This document shows positions 29,702 to 38,971 of a DNA stretch of 54,604 nt, in pieces; position 1 is the stretch's first letter; each line of letters opens with the position of its first letter. A model generated the notes under the pieces. The model was not told where the DNA came from. It saw nothing but the letters and a program-made list of their open reading frames with translations, and searched no databases. Source of the stretch: Candidatus Desulfosporosinus nitrosoreducens (GTDB lineage: Bacteria > Bacillota > Desulfitobacteriia > Desulfitobacteriales > Desulfitobacteriaceae); contig NZ_JAVHUW010000039.1 in the NCBI RefSeq assembly GCF_030954495.1, forward strand, positions 1 through 54,604, written 5' to 3'. Made by a program: the position numbers and the translations under genes.

Positions 29702-29715
29702 ATGAAGGCTGTGTT

Positions 29716-29925
29716 TTAACCCAAAGGCTTATTCATCGTGTTATTCTGGGTTACGTATGCAAGTCGACCTCTAAGTAGAGCGACATGACGCTCCATATCG
29801 GTGGACAATTCATTAAACATTTGCTTGGCAGTTTCATCGAGCGTTGAACAGGCAAAGGTTTCGTATGTCCCAAGGGCCGATTGTGCGGCGGCTACTGCCT
29901 TTTCCAAATCTGCTTGTACCGTCAA
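29716..29925 (-). CDS. DUF1657 domain protein
   Basis: A 69-residue, helical, soluble protein. The N-terminus MTVQADLEKAVAAAQSALGT and the core AKQMFNELSTDMERHVALLR are typical of DUF1657. In spore formers this family is often encoded with SpoVA or DUF421 genes tied to spore properties, but here it stands alone. Its role is unknown. A GGAGGG site precedes ATG 29925. Confidence 0.8.
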   Translation of the reverse strand: MTVQADLEKAVAAAQSALGTYETFACSTLDETAKQMFNELSTDMERHVALLRGRLAYVTQNNTMNKPLG

Positions 29926-30019
29926 ATTAATCCCTCCTTATTTAAGAATAGCATGCGCATTGCTTTTGTATTTAATACACTATCTTTAGTTTCGGCGGGA
30001 TTTTACCTTTGTCATTGAG

Positions 30020-31744
30020 TTAGAGCTTAAACCGTCCAACCAACTCACTCAGTTTTGTGGACAGTTCTACCTGGGCTTGAGCCGATTGGCTGACCTGCTC
30101 AATGGCCATCGTCGTCTGAATTATACTCTTAGAAATTTCTTCAGAGCTCGAAGCAGACTCCTGGGCTGTCGAGGAAACATTCTGAATTGCCTGGCTGATC
30201 TGGGCAATGACCTGACTCATTGCTTGTGTCGATGATGACAGCTCTTCCGACATTTGATTTACGAAGCGGGCATCCTCTTCATATTGTGTTCCTGTGTGGG
30301 CATAAGCTTCATAATCCGGTCTTACTTTCGATTCAATAAATCCCAGCAATTCCTGAGTATTCAAGATCAGATTATTAAAGGCACTCTGCACCACACTGAT
30401 AACATTGTGGATATTCCCGACGGCTAATTGAGACTGCTCCGCTAATTTACGGACTTCATCCGCAACCACAGAAAAGCCCCTACCCGCTTCTCCGGCCCGG
30501 GCGGCCTCAATACTGGCATTAAGGGACAGAAGATTGGTTTGTTCGGAAATGCTTCCAATCGTTTCCGCCATAACTTTAATTTCTTCCACGACTTTAGCTT
30601 CATCCAACGCTTTCTTGACATTTACTTCTTTGTCTTTATAGAGAATTTCTGCTTCATGGATCGCTCGCATACCTCGATTTTTAACGTTACTGGCCCGTTC
30701 TTTAATTCCCGCCGCATTATGCTGCCCTTCATCGGCTTTGGTTGCCAATTGTTTCGTGAATTCCTGGATTTCTAGCGAAGAAGCTCCAACTTCTTCGGTA
30801 CTGGCACTAAGTTCTTCAGAACCTTGAACTATTTGCTGAGAGGACTGTTGAATAACCTGCATGCTTGCTAAAAGCTCCTCCGTGGTGGCGGACAATTCCT
30901 GGGATTGAGCGTTCATAGTTTGACAGCTGTCACTGATCGCTGTCACCAGCTCTTCCATATTTGAGGTGGCTTTATTAATGGAAATACCTAACTGTCCAAT
31001 TTCGTCGCTGCCGTAAATTTTTAATTGCTGAGTTAGATCTTCATTACCCAAAGCCTCCGCAATACGAATGATATTAGCCAAGCGTTTCGTTAGATTCCGT
31101 GATAAAAACAAACCAATAATCAGGGCAAATAGGACGCTGATTCCAATCAGAGTAAACATAATAGCAAGAGTTCGTTCATAGTTGCTTTGATTATTTATTT
31201 GCCGTTGGCTGGCATCTCGCTCATGAGATGAAATTAGTTTATCCATGTCACCTAAACTTTTATCGGTAGCTTGGGCGAATTGGTCCAGAACCTTTCCGGC
31301 TTCAGTAAGATTCCCGGCCTCTACCAGCTGAAACATCTTGTTCCGTATGTTGCGATGCTCGATTTGATTATCTCTGAAATTTTTAAATAATTGCTTTTCC
31401 TCGGCTGAAAGGCCAGATCCATATTTCTTGTCGTAGTCATCCTCATCTTTAGTGTTACCGTTAGAGACGTCCGAGATTGATTGCTTTATGGTCTGTTGCT
31501 TAGCTTTATCTGTTGTGTAATAAAAAAGTATCGCTGAAAAGCGGTTTTCCAAGAAGTTTGCCCGCACACGATTGAGTTCTTCCATGGCCATAAGATCGTT
31601 GGAATAGATTTTGCTGCCATTGGCATTAATCGCTGTTAAGTTTTTTACTCCGATAAAGCCAACAATACCGACCAAACAAGCTAGTATAAGAAAGCTAACG
31701 GTCAGCTTTAATTTCCAGGATACGTTGTTTAAAAAACTAAACAT
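30020..31744 (-). CDS. Methyl-accepting chemotaxis protein with four-helix-bundle sensor
   Basis: 574 residues. Helix 1 (about 12-32) and helix 2 (about 189-213) bracket an external four-helix-bundle sensor, which contains the usual N-R-A-F-L-E-N pattern. A HAMP segment follows ([20 protein letters not shown]), then the signalling domain with tip [17 protein letters not shown]. The ligand cannot be predicted. It lies downstream of no chemotaxis operon and has its own GAGGTGGAGG ribosome site. It differs from the receptor at 16709 by having a real external domain. Confidence 0.93.
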   Translation of the reverse strand: MFSFLNNVSWKLKLTVSFLILACLVGIVGFIGVKNLTAINANGSKIYSNDLMAMEELNRVRANFLENRFSAILFYYTTDKAKQQTIKQSISDVSNGNTKDEDDYDKKYGSGLSAEEKQLFKNFRDNQIEHRNIRNKMFQLVEAGNLTEAGKVLDQFAQATDKSLGDMDKLISSHERDASQRQINNQSNYERTLAIMFTLIGISVLFALIIGLFLSRNLTKRLANIIRIAEALGNEDLTQQLKIYGSDEIGQLGISINKATSNMEELVTAISDSCQTMNAQSQELSATTEELLASMQVIQQSSQQIVQGSEELSASTEEVGASSLEIQEFTKQLATKADEGQHNAAGIKERASNVKNRGMRAIHEAEILYKDKEVNVKKALDEAKVVEEIKVMAETIGSISEQTNLLSLNASIEAARAGEAGRGFSVVADEVRKLAEQSQLAVGNIHNVISVVQSAFNNLILNTQELLGFIESKVRPDYEAYAHTGTQYEEDARFVNQMSEELSSSTQAMSQVIAQISQAIQNVSSTAQESASSSEEISKSIIQTTMAIEQVSQSAQAQVELSTKLSELVGRFKL

Positions 31745-31867
31745 TCCTCCACCTCTTTCTGTTCCTTAAATTATTGCCATTATACTACATATATCCTTCT
31801 TGCATTAGTTGTCAGGGGAGGCGCAGGCTATTTGTTATTTCTATGTAGAAACTATTAGTTTGAGAAA

Positions 31868-31916
31868 AGCTATTTTAATTTAAATAGCTGGTATTATTTT
31901 AAATAATACCATTTTT
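31868..31916 (-). repeat. Two adjacent AT-rich hairpins
   Basis: AGCTATTTTAATTTAAATAGCT (31868-31889) and GGTATTATTTTAAATAATACC (31890-31910) are back-to-back palindromes, the second followed by ATTTTT on the plus strand. They lie at the end of the short relic frame at 31899-32034 and may be its former terminator. Confidence 0.6.
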
Positions 31917-32034
31917 CACGAAATAGTCTGTAATTTCCTTTGGAGGCTTAAAGGCTGAACTAAGGCCCCTGGTTTCTTCCATATATTCAGCAAACATCGG
32001 CTTCTATAATTGTTGCCTGTTTTCTCGCCTTTTA
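31899..32034 (-). pseudogene. Possible 3' remnant of an unidentified gene
   Basis: From ATG 31997 a 32-residue frame reads MFAEYMEETRGLSSAF, then KPPKEITDYFVKNGII and stops inside a hairpin. Just upstream, another frame gives KARKQATIIEADV, which would join in phase after one frameshift (32034 to about 31990). The composite looks protein-like and ends at a hairpin as real genes do. I cannot name the family, and no good ribosome site is present. The remainder of 31745-32137 holds nothing else clear. Confidence 0.35.
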
Positions 32035-32137
32035 TCTGCCTCTTTGGCGCCTTATAAAATCTCCTATAACAGGGCTTTTAAGCAAAAAGAAATACGCTCG
32101 CAATAAATAAAATTGAGGATAGGAAAAAATGTTGTGA

Positions 32138-34234
32138 TTATTTTTTTGACAATTGATAGACATTGGATTGAGAGATGATTTTGTTCATACTATCGGATAG
32201 TTCAATCTGGATTTTTAGGGGATATTTGTATTTGGATAAGTCCTCCAGACTGACGGACAGTCCGTTTGAATCTTTAAAAGTGGACTTAATTAATTTGCCA
32301 TCAATGTAAACCTTGTCATTTTCCACAAAATTTTCGCCGGAAATCTCCAGCGCATCATTGGCAGCTGCGGCATTTGTAATGGTTACTTTTCCGTCTCCCT
32401 GGATATAGCCGGTATTCGCCGGGGGTTTTTGGTTTTCTCCACTTTGATAGGCATATTCTTTTCCGAAAAGCAGATCGTATTGCAACTGCTGATATTGATT
32501 TGCTTCATTAGGAGTTATTTTCTCCTGACCTGAATACTCGGAGGGAAGAACAACGTCCGAACCGTTCTGCATAAGGCCTGACAGGAAATCCGTCATGGGG
32601 CTGCCGGATTTTTGGGCAAGCTGCAGGGCATACGTTCCCATAAAGTTAGCCGACAAACGCAGGTTTTGCGTAGGCTTAGCCGTCGTAAAATTGTTCCAAG
32701 TAACAAAAGGAACGCTGTGCAGGTTTAAATAATCTTGATAGGAATTATCACCATTGATAAAACCGGCTTCCTTATAGACGCTATAATCGTCCCCAAGCAT
32801 GGGGAGATGATCGCCATAGAAAATAACGACAGTGGGTTGATTAATCTGTTTCAAGCCGTCAATCAGTAACTTGATCGATTGATCGACATCAGCAACAGAG
32901 TTGCTGTAGTTATCCAGCAGCGCTTTGGAAGCCGCGCTTAAATTACTATCCGTACACTGGACAGTGTTTTGCGGATTTTCAAGATCAGAATAAGGTCCAT
33001 GGTTCTGCATGGAAACAGCATAGATAAAATCCGGTTGATTGGTTTCTTTTACTTCGTCCAGAATTTTTTGACTTAATTCCGTATCGCGAATATATTGCCC
33101 TTTATATTCCGGATCATTGAAGAATTCTTTACTAAAAAATTTGTCAAAGCCCAATTCTTTATAGACATTATTTCGATTATAGAACCAATTGTCGTAGGTG
33201 TGAATAGCTGATGTCGCATAACCTTGCCTCTGTAAAATTGTCGGCAGAGCCTCAATCGGCTTGTTAACATATTGGGCATAAGGTATTGAGCCACTGGGCA
33301 GGTATTGCGTGGAAAATCCGGTTAAAGCCTCAAATTCCGTATTGGCTGTCCCACCGCCATAAACCGGCGAAAGCATGATACCGTTAGTCTGGGACTTTTG
33401 CAGGGAATGAAAAAAAGGAATGGGATCTTTGTTGAAGGACACATTTTTCAAAAGAGTCGGGTCCCAAAATGCCTCACTCATGACGAAAATTATATTAGGC
33501 TTGAAATTAGGGTCTGTTGAATAAGTTTTTTTCGTCGTGTCGATGATCTGCTGTATCGTACTTTCCTGATAATCCGCAGGAACTTGCACTTTAAGATATT
33601 CGGCATTAAGCAAAAATCCGAGCATCATGCCATTTTCGTCATAATTCATCCTCTGGCTCAAATTAATTAATTCCAGTGAAAAGGTTTCTTGTATGGCTCC
33701 AAACTTCGTGTAAAAAGCAGTCACCATTGCAACGGCGATTAAAAATATCGCTGCTTTGTTGCGCCATTTATAGTTCTCGTGAGGTGTAAACTTCAAAATT
33801 AAAACAATCAAAACAATGATGCCAAGAACAATGAGTGATAACCAGATATAGATATCCTTAAAACGTGCGGATATCTCCACAGCTTCTTTCGCTAAAGAAA
33901 AATCCGAAGGTACCAGGGGAGAGCCTTTGGCAACAAATTTTTCTCTGCTAATAGAACCCAAAATGGAGAATAAGCCCGTTTGAATGCATGAGACCGTTAA
34001 ATAAACGGGGCGAGGAAAGATGTAAAAGACATTGATTATTCCAAACATTAATATATAATTTAGGAAAAATTGTTTAGGATATTGTAGAAGCCAGGTATAA
34101 ACATCAAAAAAATTCCCATAAGAAAATAGCTCTAGAGCTAATAAACAAATTAACGGGATAAAAATTATGTATATAAAATTTACATTCTTTAATTTACACT
34201 TGGTTGAAAAATATTGTTTAAGCTTGATTCGCAC
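32138..34234 (-). CDS. LTA-synthase-like membrane sulfatase with extra C-terminal domain
   Basis: 698 residues. Five hydrophobic helices occupy the first 190 residues. An extracellular sulfatase-fold domain follows: NIIFVMSEAFWD (metal Glu), VYGGGTANTEFEALTG with the presumed nucleophile Thr, IHTYDNWFYNRN, and FYGDHLPMLGDDY (metal Asp/His). These match polyglycerol-phosphate transferases such as LtaS. After about residue 600 there is a beta-rich tail (GKVTITNAAAANDALEISGE, VYIDGKLIKSTF) resembling an IPT/TIG-type immunoglobulin-like domain, which is not usual in LtaS. GTG 34234 lies seven bases after GGAGG. It likely builds or decorates a surface polymer. Confidence 0.88.
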   Translation of the reverse strand: MRIKLKQYFSTKCKLKNVNFIYIIFIPLICLLALELFSYGNFFDVYTWLLQYPKQFFLNYILMFGIINVFYIFPRPVYLTVSCIQTGLFSILGSISREKFVAKGSPLVPSDFSLAKEAVEISARFKDIYIWLSLIVLGIIVLIVLILKFTPHENYKWRNKAAIFLIAVAMVTAFYTKFGAIQETFSLELINLSQRMNYDENGMMLGFLLNAEYLKVQVPADYQESTIQQIIDTTKKTYSTDPNFKPNIIFVMSEAFWDPTLLKNVSFNKDPIPFFHSLQKSQTNGIMLSPVYGGGTANTEFEALTGFSTQYLPSGSIPYAQYVNKPIEALPTILQRQGYATSAIHTYDNWFYNRNNVYKELGFDKFFSKEFFNDPEYKGQYIRDTELSQKILDEVKETNQPDFIYAVSMQNHGPYSDLENPQNTVQCTDSNLSAASKALLDNYSNSVADVDQSIKLLIDGLKQINQPTVVIFYGDHLPMLGDDYSVYKEAGFINGDNSYQDYLNLHSVPFVTWNNFTTAKPTQNLRLSANFMGTYALQLAQKSGSPMTDFLSGLMQNGSDVVLPSEYSGQEKITPNEANQYQQLQYDLLFGKEYAYQSGENQKPPANTGYIQGDGKVTITNAAAANDALEISGENFVENDKVYIDGKLIKSTFKDSNGLSVSLEDLSKYKYPLKIQIELSDSMNKIISQSNVYQLSKK

Positions 34235-34289
34235 TCACGTTCCTCCATGTATCATAATATTTTGCCATATTATTGTAACTTAAACCAAA

Positions 34290-34967
34290 TCATAGTATTC
34301 GTGAGAAATAAACTGACGTTTCATTACATTTTTCTTCTGTCCAGCCATCTTTTTGGTAAAAATTTATCGCCCGGCGATTCCATCTCAATGTTGACAAGCC
34401 TACCTGTTTAAAACCCTTGACTTTCATTTCCTTGCAAAAATGACTTGTCAGTTTGCTTGCTACCCCCAGCCCCCTGTAGTGCTTGTCAACAGCTATCGCT
34501 AATAATCTGGCCGTCGCCAGCACAGGTGATTTCCTCTTTTGTCCGCAGTTATTGACACGTTTGGCGGAAAAGGAAAATAAAGCTTTTAGAGCGGTATATA
34601 TATGTCCAAATCTCTTGCCGATATGTTTCCGAATAAAAGGGTCCCGAAAATATCTGGACATAGTAATTACGGCCAAGACCGGAAAGTTTTTACGATAAAA
34701 TTTACTGAAAAGCGTATCTGTCGTAGTGGCCAGGATAAACCCCACTGCCTCATGATTAAACCAGGCCACATAGCCAAAATTATCTGCGGAATTCACAAAC
34801 TCTGATACAAAAAGAGTAAGAAATCGTTGTCCCATATGTCCAAGAAAATGATTGCGAAAAGACTTTCTGTACAAGTTAACAACGGCTTGTATATCATCAG
34901 GTTGAATCTGCTCTACGATTATTGGTTTGGAGTTTTTGCAATTACAATTATTGATTGACACAAGCAT
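34290..34967 (-). CDS. GNAT-family N-acetyltransferase
   Basis: About 223-225 residues. The GNAT fold is seen in VEQIQPDDIQAVVNLYRKSF at the start. The acetyl-CoA loop is LLAIAVDKHYRGLGVASKLT (the R-G-x-G-x-A motif), followed by LSTLRWNRRAINFYQKDGW. ATG 34967 abuts its ribosome site AGAGGT, so the GTG two codons later (34961) may be used. The substrate is unknown. It starts a minus-strand pair with the sulfatase gene, 55 bases apart, hinting at a role in surface polymer modification. Confidence 0.85.
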   Translation of the reverse strand: MLVSINNCNCKNSKPIIVEQIQPDDIQAVVNLYRKSFRNHFLGHMGQRFLTLFVSEFVNSADNFGYVAWFNHEAVGFILATTTDTLFSKFYRKNFPVLAVITMSRYFRDPFIRKHIGKRFGHIYTALKALFSFSAKRVNNCGQKRKSPVLATARLLAIAVDKHYRGLGVASKLTSHFCKEMKVKGFKQVGLSTLRWNRRAINFYQKDGWTEEKCNETSVYFSRIL

Positions 34968-35288
34968 ACCTCTTTTTTGTATAATTTACCAGAGCCCTAG
35001 TATTAGGATAACCGTGCAATTAGGAATATATTTCGCAAAGATGTTAAGATATTGTCAACAGGGCTCATCCTCAGAGAAATGGATTATCTTGCCCCAGGCT
35101 GTGGATAATATATCCAGAATCCATAACCTTAGCATAATTTATAGGTATCAAGATATTGTGAACTCGCTATGATTTTTATATCAAGATCCCATTAAGATTG
35201 CTGGTTACGGCTTCCAATACCGATTATTTACAATTCTTTTTTCTGATCGTTGCTGAGTCAAAATGACTTGTTAGAGAGGTGTTATTAA
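34968..35288. other. Intergenic region between divergent genes
   Basis: A 321-base gap holding the divergent 5' regions of the GNAT and ABC exporter genes. TATAAT occurs at 34979-34984, and several AT-rich -10-like boxes are present. A distant inverted pair GAGCCCT (34991-34997) / AGGGCTC (about 35060) is visible. I see no conserved RNA and no convincing coding frame. Confidence 0.5.
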
Positions 35289-37151
35289 ATGGGAGTGGGC
35301 TTTCATAGTATGGGACTTGGTTCCAGTTCAGGAGGAGGCAGTTCGGGAGGAAAACGCTGGCAATTAAGAGAATTGGCCAGTAAAGAGCATCTGGACTGGA
35401 CCATCATTAAGCGAGTGCTTAAGGCCTTTATCCCTTATCGGCCTAAAGCCGTTTTGGTTACCATAATAATTTTCATAACTTCCATAGGAGGCGTAATACC
35501 TGCTTGGCTGACACAAAAAATTATAGACGACGGTATCCAAAAGGGCCGGCTGTCTATCGTAATCTGGCTAACCATAGCCCTTATAGCAACGGCGGTCATT
35601 ACAGGACTACTCGGTGTTTGGCAAAACTGGCTTAGTAATTTAATCGCGCAAAACATAATGGCAGATTACCGTTTAGCTCTTTTTGCCAACCTCCAACGGC
35701 AGACAGTAAATTTTTTTGCTTCGCGTCAAGCCGGAGATCTTGTATCTCGGATCATCAACGACGTCACAGCGATTCAAAATGTCATCACTTCCACACTCGT
35801 GGGATTTATCAGCAACTTGCTAACCATTACTGCCACTTTAATATTAATGTTTGAAATGAATTGGCGGATGTCCCTGCTCGCGATTATTGTTGTCCCCGGT
35901 TTCGTTATCCCTACCCAAAAGGTAGGCAGAATACGGCAGAAACTTCAGGCTGAAACTCAGCAATGGCTCTCTGCAGTCACGGTTCAGTTAAGTGAAACAC
36001 TGGGAGTAAGCGGGGCGCTACTAATTCGAATATTCAGCCGCGAGTCCAGTGAAGAAAAAAAATTCGCCCTTGCCAACAATAAATTGCGGGATTTGCAAGT
36101 TCGTCAAGGACTTATCGGACGCTGGCTATTCATGTGGCTGGGAATGTTCTCCTCCATTGGTCCGGCTTTACTGTGGGGGTATGGCGGCTGGTTAGTCATC
36201 AACCAGAAAATGAATCTTGGGGTTATCGTTGCCTTTACTGCGCTGCTGTCAAAATTATACGGACCTCTCAGCCAGTTAGCTCAGATCCACGTTAATATCC
36301 TTTCGTCCATAGCGTTATTCCGGCGGATTTATGCAATCATGGACATTAAACCTCAAGTTGAAGATGGCCCTGTCACGATCCCGGCCAACAGTGTCCGGGG
36401 ACGCATTGAATTGAAAGATGTCTCCTTTTCCTACCGAAATGAAACTAACACCGACGATGGGAAACTTGCTTTACAAGAGATAAATTTGACAGTGGAACCC
36501 GGACAAACCGTTGCCCTCGTCGGCCCCAGCGGAGCGGGAAAGACAACCCTCTTAAATTTAATTCCCCGCTTCAGTGATCCGATATCCGGGCGGCTATTAT
36601 TGGACGGATTGGAATGCCGAACTCTGTCCTTGGAATCATTACGTTCCCAAATGGGACTGGTACCCCAAGACCCTTTCTTTTTCCACGATACGGTCTGCAA
36701 TAACCTGCTTCTGGCCAAAGAGACCGCTACCCAAGAAGAAATGGAAGCTGCCTGTAAAGCGGCCCAGATTCATGACACCATCGCAGATTTACCTTTAGGC
36801 TACCAAACTGTCGTTGGGGAACGGGGATACCGCCTCTCCGGCGGAGAGCGGCAACGTCTGGCCATTGCCCGGGTTTTGCTGCAAAGTCCAAGAATCGTCC
36901 TTTTAGACGAAGCGACGAGTGCCTTAGACACAGTCGTGGAACGAAAAATTCAGGATGCCTTATCATTTTTACTCAAAGGCAGGACAGCAATTGTCATCGC
37001 CCATCGTCTATCCACTATTCTTGCAGCCGATAAGATTATTGTCCTGGAAAAGGGGAAAATCGTAGCCTCAGGAACTCATCATGACTTAGTGGATACGAAT
37101 CCCCTGTACAAGAAGCTGTATGAAACTCAGTTCGGTATTCTGCACGAGTGA
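35289..37151 (+). CDS. ABC exporter, fused permease and ATPase (MsbA/BmrA type)
   Basis: 620 residues. The N-terminus is unusual: a glycine/serine-rich stretch (MGLGSSSGGGSSGGKR) precedes six helices (about 50-330). The ATPase has Walker A GPSGAGKTT, signature LSGGERQRLAIARVLL, Walker B IVLLDEATSALD and the H-loop IVIAHRLST. One polypeptide carries one of each domain, so it should work as a homodimer. AGAGAGGTG precedes ATG 35289. The substrate (lipid or drug) cannot be told. Confidence 0.94.
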   Translation: MGVGFHSMGLGSSSGGGSSGGKRWQLRELASKEHLDWTIIKRVLKAFIPYRPKAVLVTIIIFITSIGGVIPAWLTQKIIDDGIQKGRLSIVIWLTIALIATAVITGLLGVWQNWLSNLIAQNIMADYRLALFANLQRQTVNFFASRQAGDLVSRIINDVTAIQNVITSTLVGFISNLLTITATLILMFEMNWRMSLLAIIVVPGFVIPTQKVGRIRQKLQAETQQWLSAVTVQLSETLGVSGALLIRIFSRESSEEKKFALANNKLRDLQVRQGLIGRWLFMWLGMFSSIGPALLWGYGGWLVINQKMNLGVIVAFTALLSKLYGPLSQLAQIHVNILSSIALFRRIYAIMDIKPQVEDGPVTIPANSVRGRIELKDVSFSYRNETNTDDGKLALQEINLTVEPGQTVALVGPSGAGKTTLLNLIPRFSDPISGRLLLDGLECRTLSLESLRSQMGLVPQDPFFFHDTVCNNLLLAKETATQEEMEAACKAAQIHDTIADLPLGYQTVVGERGYRLSGGERQRLAIARVLLQSPRIVLLDEATSALDTVVERKIQDALSFLLKGRTAIVIAHRLSTILAADKIIVLEKGKIVASGTHHDLVDTNPLYKKLYETQFGILHE

Positions 37152-37157
37152 ACTGAC

Positions 37158-37190
37158 AGCGCCCCTTTCTCGGATAGGGGGCGCTTTCCT
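37158..37190 (+). terminator. Terminator after the ABC exporter
   Basis: AGCGCCCC (37158-37165) pairs with GGGGGCGCT (37177-37185), followed by TTTCCT. Between here and livF a weaker hairpin GACCC/GGGTC lies near 37323-37350. Confidence 0.75.
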
Positions 37191-37397
37191 AGTCATTCTA
37201 CAACCGGAAAAGGATCTGGATCAAACAGTATCTAACGGGGTTATTGGCAATGTAGTTGCTATAAGGATAGTTATTGGCCCCTAACTAGCCGGGCTGAGGA
37301 TTTAAAAGAGAGTAAAAATAAAGACCCCAAGCAGCATCATGCAGGGTCCTCAAGGAATGTATATATCCCAGGGCATTTCTCCAATTCATCCAATCGT

Positions 37398-37432
37398 GAG
37401 ACTCCCACTTCTACAAGTGGGAGTGGGACCCC
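37398..37432. repeat. IS200/IS605-like terminal palindrome, solitary
   Basis: GACTCCCACTT pairs with AAGTGGGAGT around CTAC, then GGGACCCCCGG. Such hairpins are typical of the ends of IS200/IS605 and TnpB elements. No transposase lies next to it, so it would be a remnant. It directly follows the livF stop codon and may now serve as a hairpin terminator. It resembles the first hairpin of the 134-bp repeat. Confidence 0.5.
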
Positions 37433-37442
37433 CGGCTTCACT

Positions 37443-38159
37443 TCAGCTAAGGTCCTCTTGTCCGAGATAAACTCTCTTTACCATCTCATTGTTCATCAGT
37501 TCTTCGGCAGAACCTTCAAGTACAATAGCGCCTGAATCCATTACATAACCCCTCTTAGCGACTGACAGGGACAGAAACGCATTCTGCTCTACCATTAGAA
37601 TAGAGATACCCTGGCGGTTTATGCGCTGAATTGTTTCAAAAATGGTTTCAACCACTATGGGGGCTAGTCCAAGGGACGGCTCATCCAGGAAAAGCAGCTC
37701 GGGTTTTGACATCAAAGCTCTGCCAATTACCAGCATCTGTTGTTCTCCTCCCGAAAGTGTCCCTGCCATCTGACGGGCGCGGTCCTTAAGTATCGGAAAA
37801 AGACCGTAAACCATTTCTTTATCCTCTTGGATGCCGGCCTTATCCCGACGCAAATAAGCTCCAATGCTCAGATTTTCCTGGACCGTCATACCGGCAAAAG
37901 CATGCCTGCCTTCAGGAACCATGGCTATTTTTTTAGCAGCTATCTTATAGGAAGGTTTGCCCGTGATGACCTCACCGTTAAGTTCAACCAAACCGCTGCT
38001 CACCGGGTTAACACCACAAATTGCTTTTAGTGTAGAGGTCTTTCCGGCGCCATTGTTGCCAATAAGAACGACAAACTCACCCTGATCAACAGTCAGGGAG
38101 ATACCTTGTACTGCCTTTATCACACCATATTTAACCTCTAACTGACTGACCTTAAGCAT
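37443..38159 (-). CDS. livF: Branched-chain amino acid-type ABC transporter ATPase
   Basis: 238 residues with Walker A IGNNGAGKTSTLKAI, signature LSGGEQQMLVIGRALM, and Walker B LLFLDEPSLGLAP. Its short length and the YGVIKAVQGISLTV start are those of LivF. It is last in the livK-H-M-G-F operon, 14 bases after livG. In this superfamily the substrate is set by LivK and can be an amino acid, urea or another small polar compound. Confidence 0.93.
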   Translation of the reverse strand: MLKVSQLEVKYGVIKAVQGISLTVDQGEFVVLIGNNGAGKTSTLKAICGVNPVSSGLVELNGEVITGKPSYKIAAKKIAMVPEGRHAFAGMTVQENLSIGAYLRRDKAGIQEDKEMVYGLFPILKDRARQMAGTLSGGEQQMLVIGRALMSKPELLFLDEPSLGLAPIVVETIFETIQRINRQGISILMVEQNAFLSLSVAKRGYVMDSGAIVLEGSAEELMNNEMVKRVYLGQEDLS

Positions 38160-38173
38160 TCTTTCACCCCTTG

Positions 38174-38959
38174 CTACTGCACTTTGGCGTATGTCGTCAG
38201 CTCACTTTTGCCTAAATAGGCCTGAACAACTTGCGGATCAAGCAGAACCTGTTCGGGATCCCCGTCCGCAATCTTACACCCGTGATCAAGCACAATCAGC
38301 CTATCCGATATATGACGTACAACGCGCATATTATGTTCAATAACGATAACCGTCTTGTGTAATTCCGTTTTTATGCGCGCAATGAATTCCATCAAATCTT
38401 TGGCTTCTTTGACATTCATGCCTGCCGATGGTTCATCCAACAAAAGAATCTCCGGATCATTGACCAAAGCACGGGCAATCTCGACCCGGCGCTGTTCGCC
38501 ATAGGCCAGGGCCGAGGCCATTAAATCGGCTTTCGAGGTCAGGCCAAGAAGATCAAGTACGCCTTCGGCGCTCTGCCTCATAGTTTTCTCAAGCCGATTA
38601 TTTCGGCCGGGAATTAAGAGGTCCAATACTTTAGGTTTCTGGCGTGACTGAGTACCGATCATGATATTGGCCAGAACGTTCATCGAAGGGAATAAGCGAA
38701 TATTTTGAAAGGTTCGGGAAATGCCCAGAGCATGAATGCTATGGGCGGGATATCCCGCCAGGGATTTTCCATTGAAGCGAATATCTCCGCTGGTTAACTT
38801 GTAAGCACCGGTAATCAGGTTAAAAAGAGTGGTTTTCCCGGCTCCGTTTGGTCCGATGATGCTTGTGATTTCTCCCGCTGAAACTTCGGCGCTCACAGCA
38901 TCCACGGCCCGCACTCCGCCAAAGAATTTAGAGGCATTATCAAACTCCAGAATAGGCAT
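38174..38959 (-). CDS. livG: Branched-chain amino acid-type ABC transporter ATPase
   Basis: About 261 residues. I prefer ATG 38959, because the upstream GTG 38965 overlaps GGAGGA. Walker A is IGPNGAGKTTLFNLI, the LivG-specific GISRTFQNIRLFPSM follows, then the signature region SALAYGEQRRVEIARAL and Walker B ILLLDEPSAGMN. It pairs with LivF to power the LivHM permease. Confidence 0.93.
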   Translation of the reverse strand: MPILEFDNASKFFGGVRAVDAVSAEVSAGEITSIIGPNGAGKTTLFNLITGAYKLTSGDIRFNGKSLAGYPAHSIHALGISRTFQNIRLFPSMNVLANIMIGTQSRQKPKVLDLLIPGRNNRLEKTMRQSAEGVLDLLGLTSKADLMASALAYGEQRRVEIARALVNDPEILLLDEPSAGMNVKEAKDLMEFIARIKTELHKTVIVIEHNMRVVRHISDRLIVLDHGCKIADGDPEQVLLDPQVVQAYLGKSELTTYAKVQ

Positions 38960-38971
38960 CCCCACTCCTCC

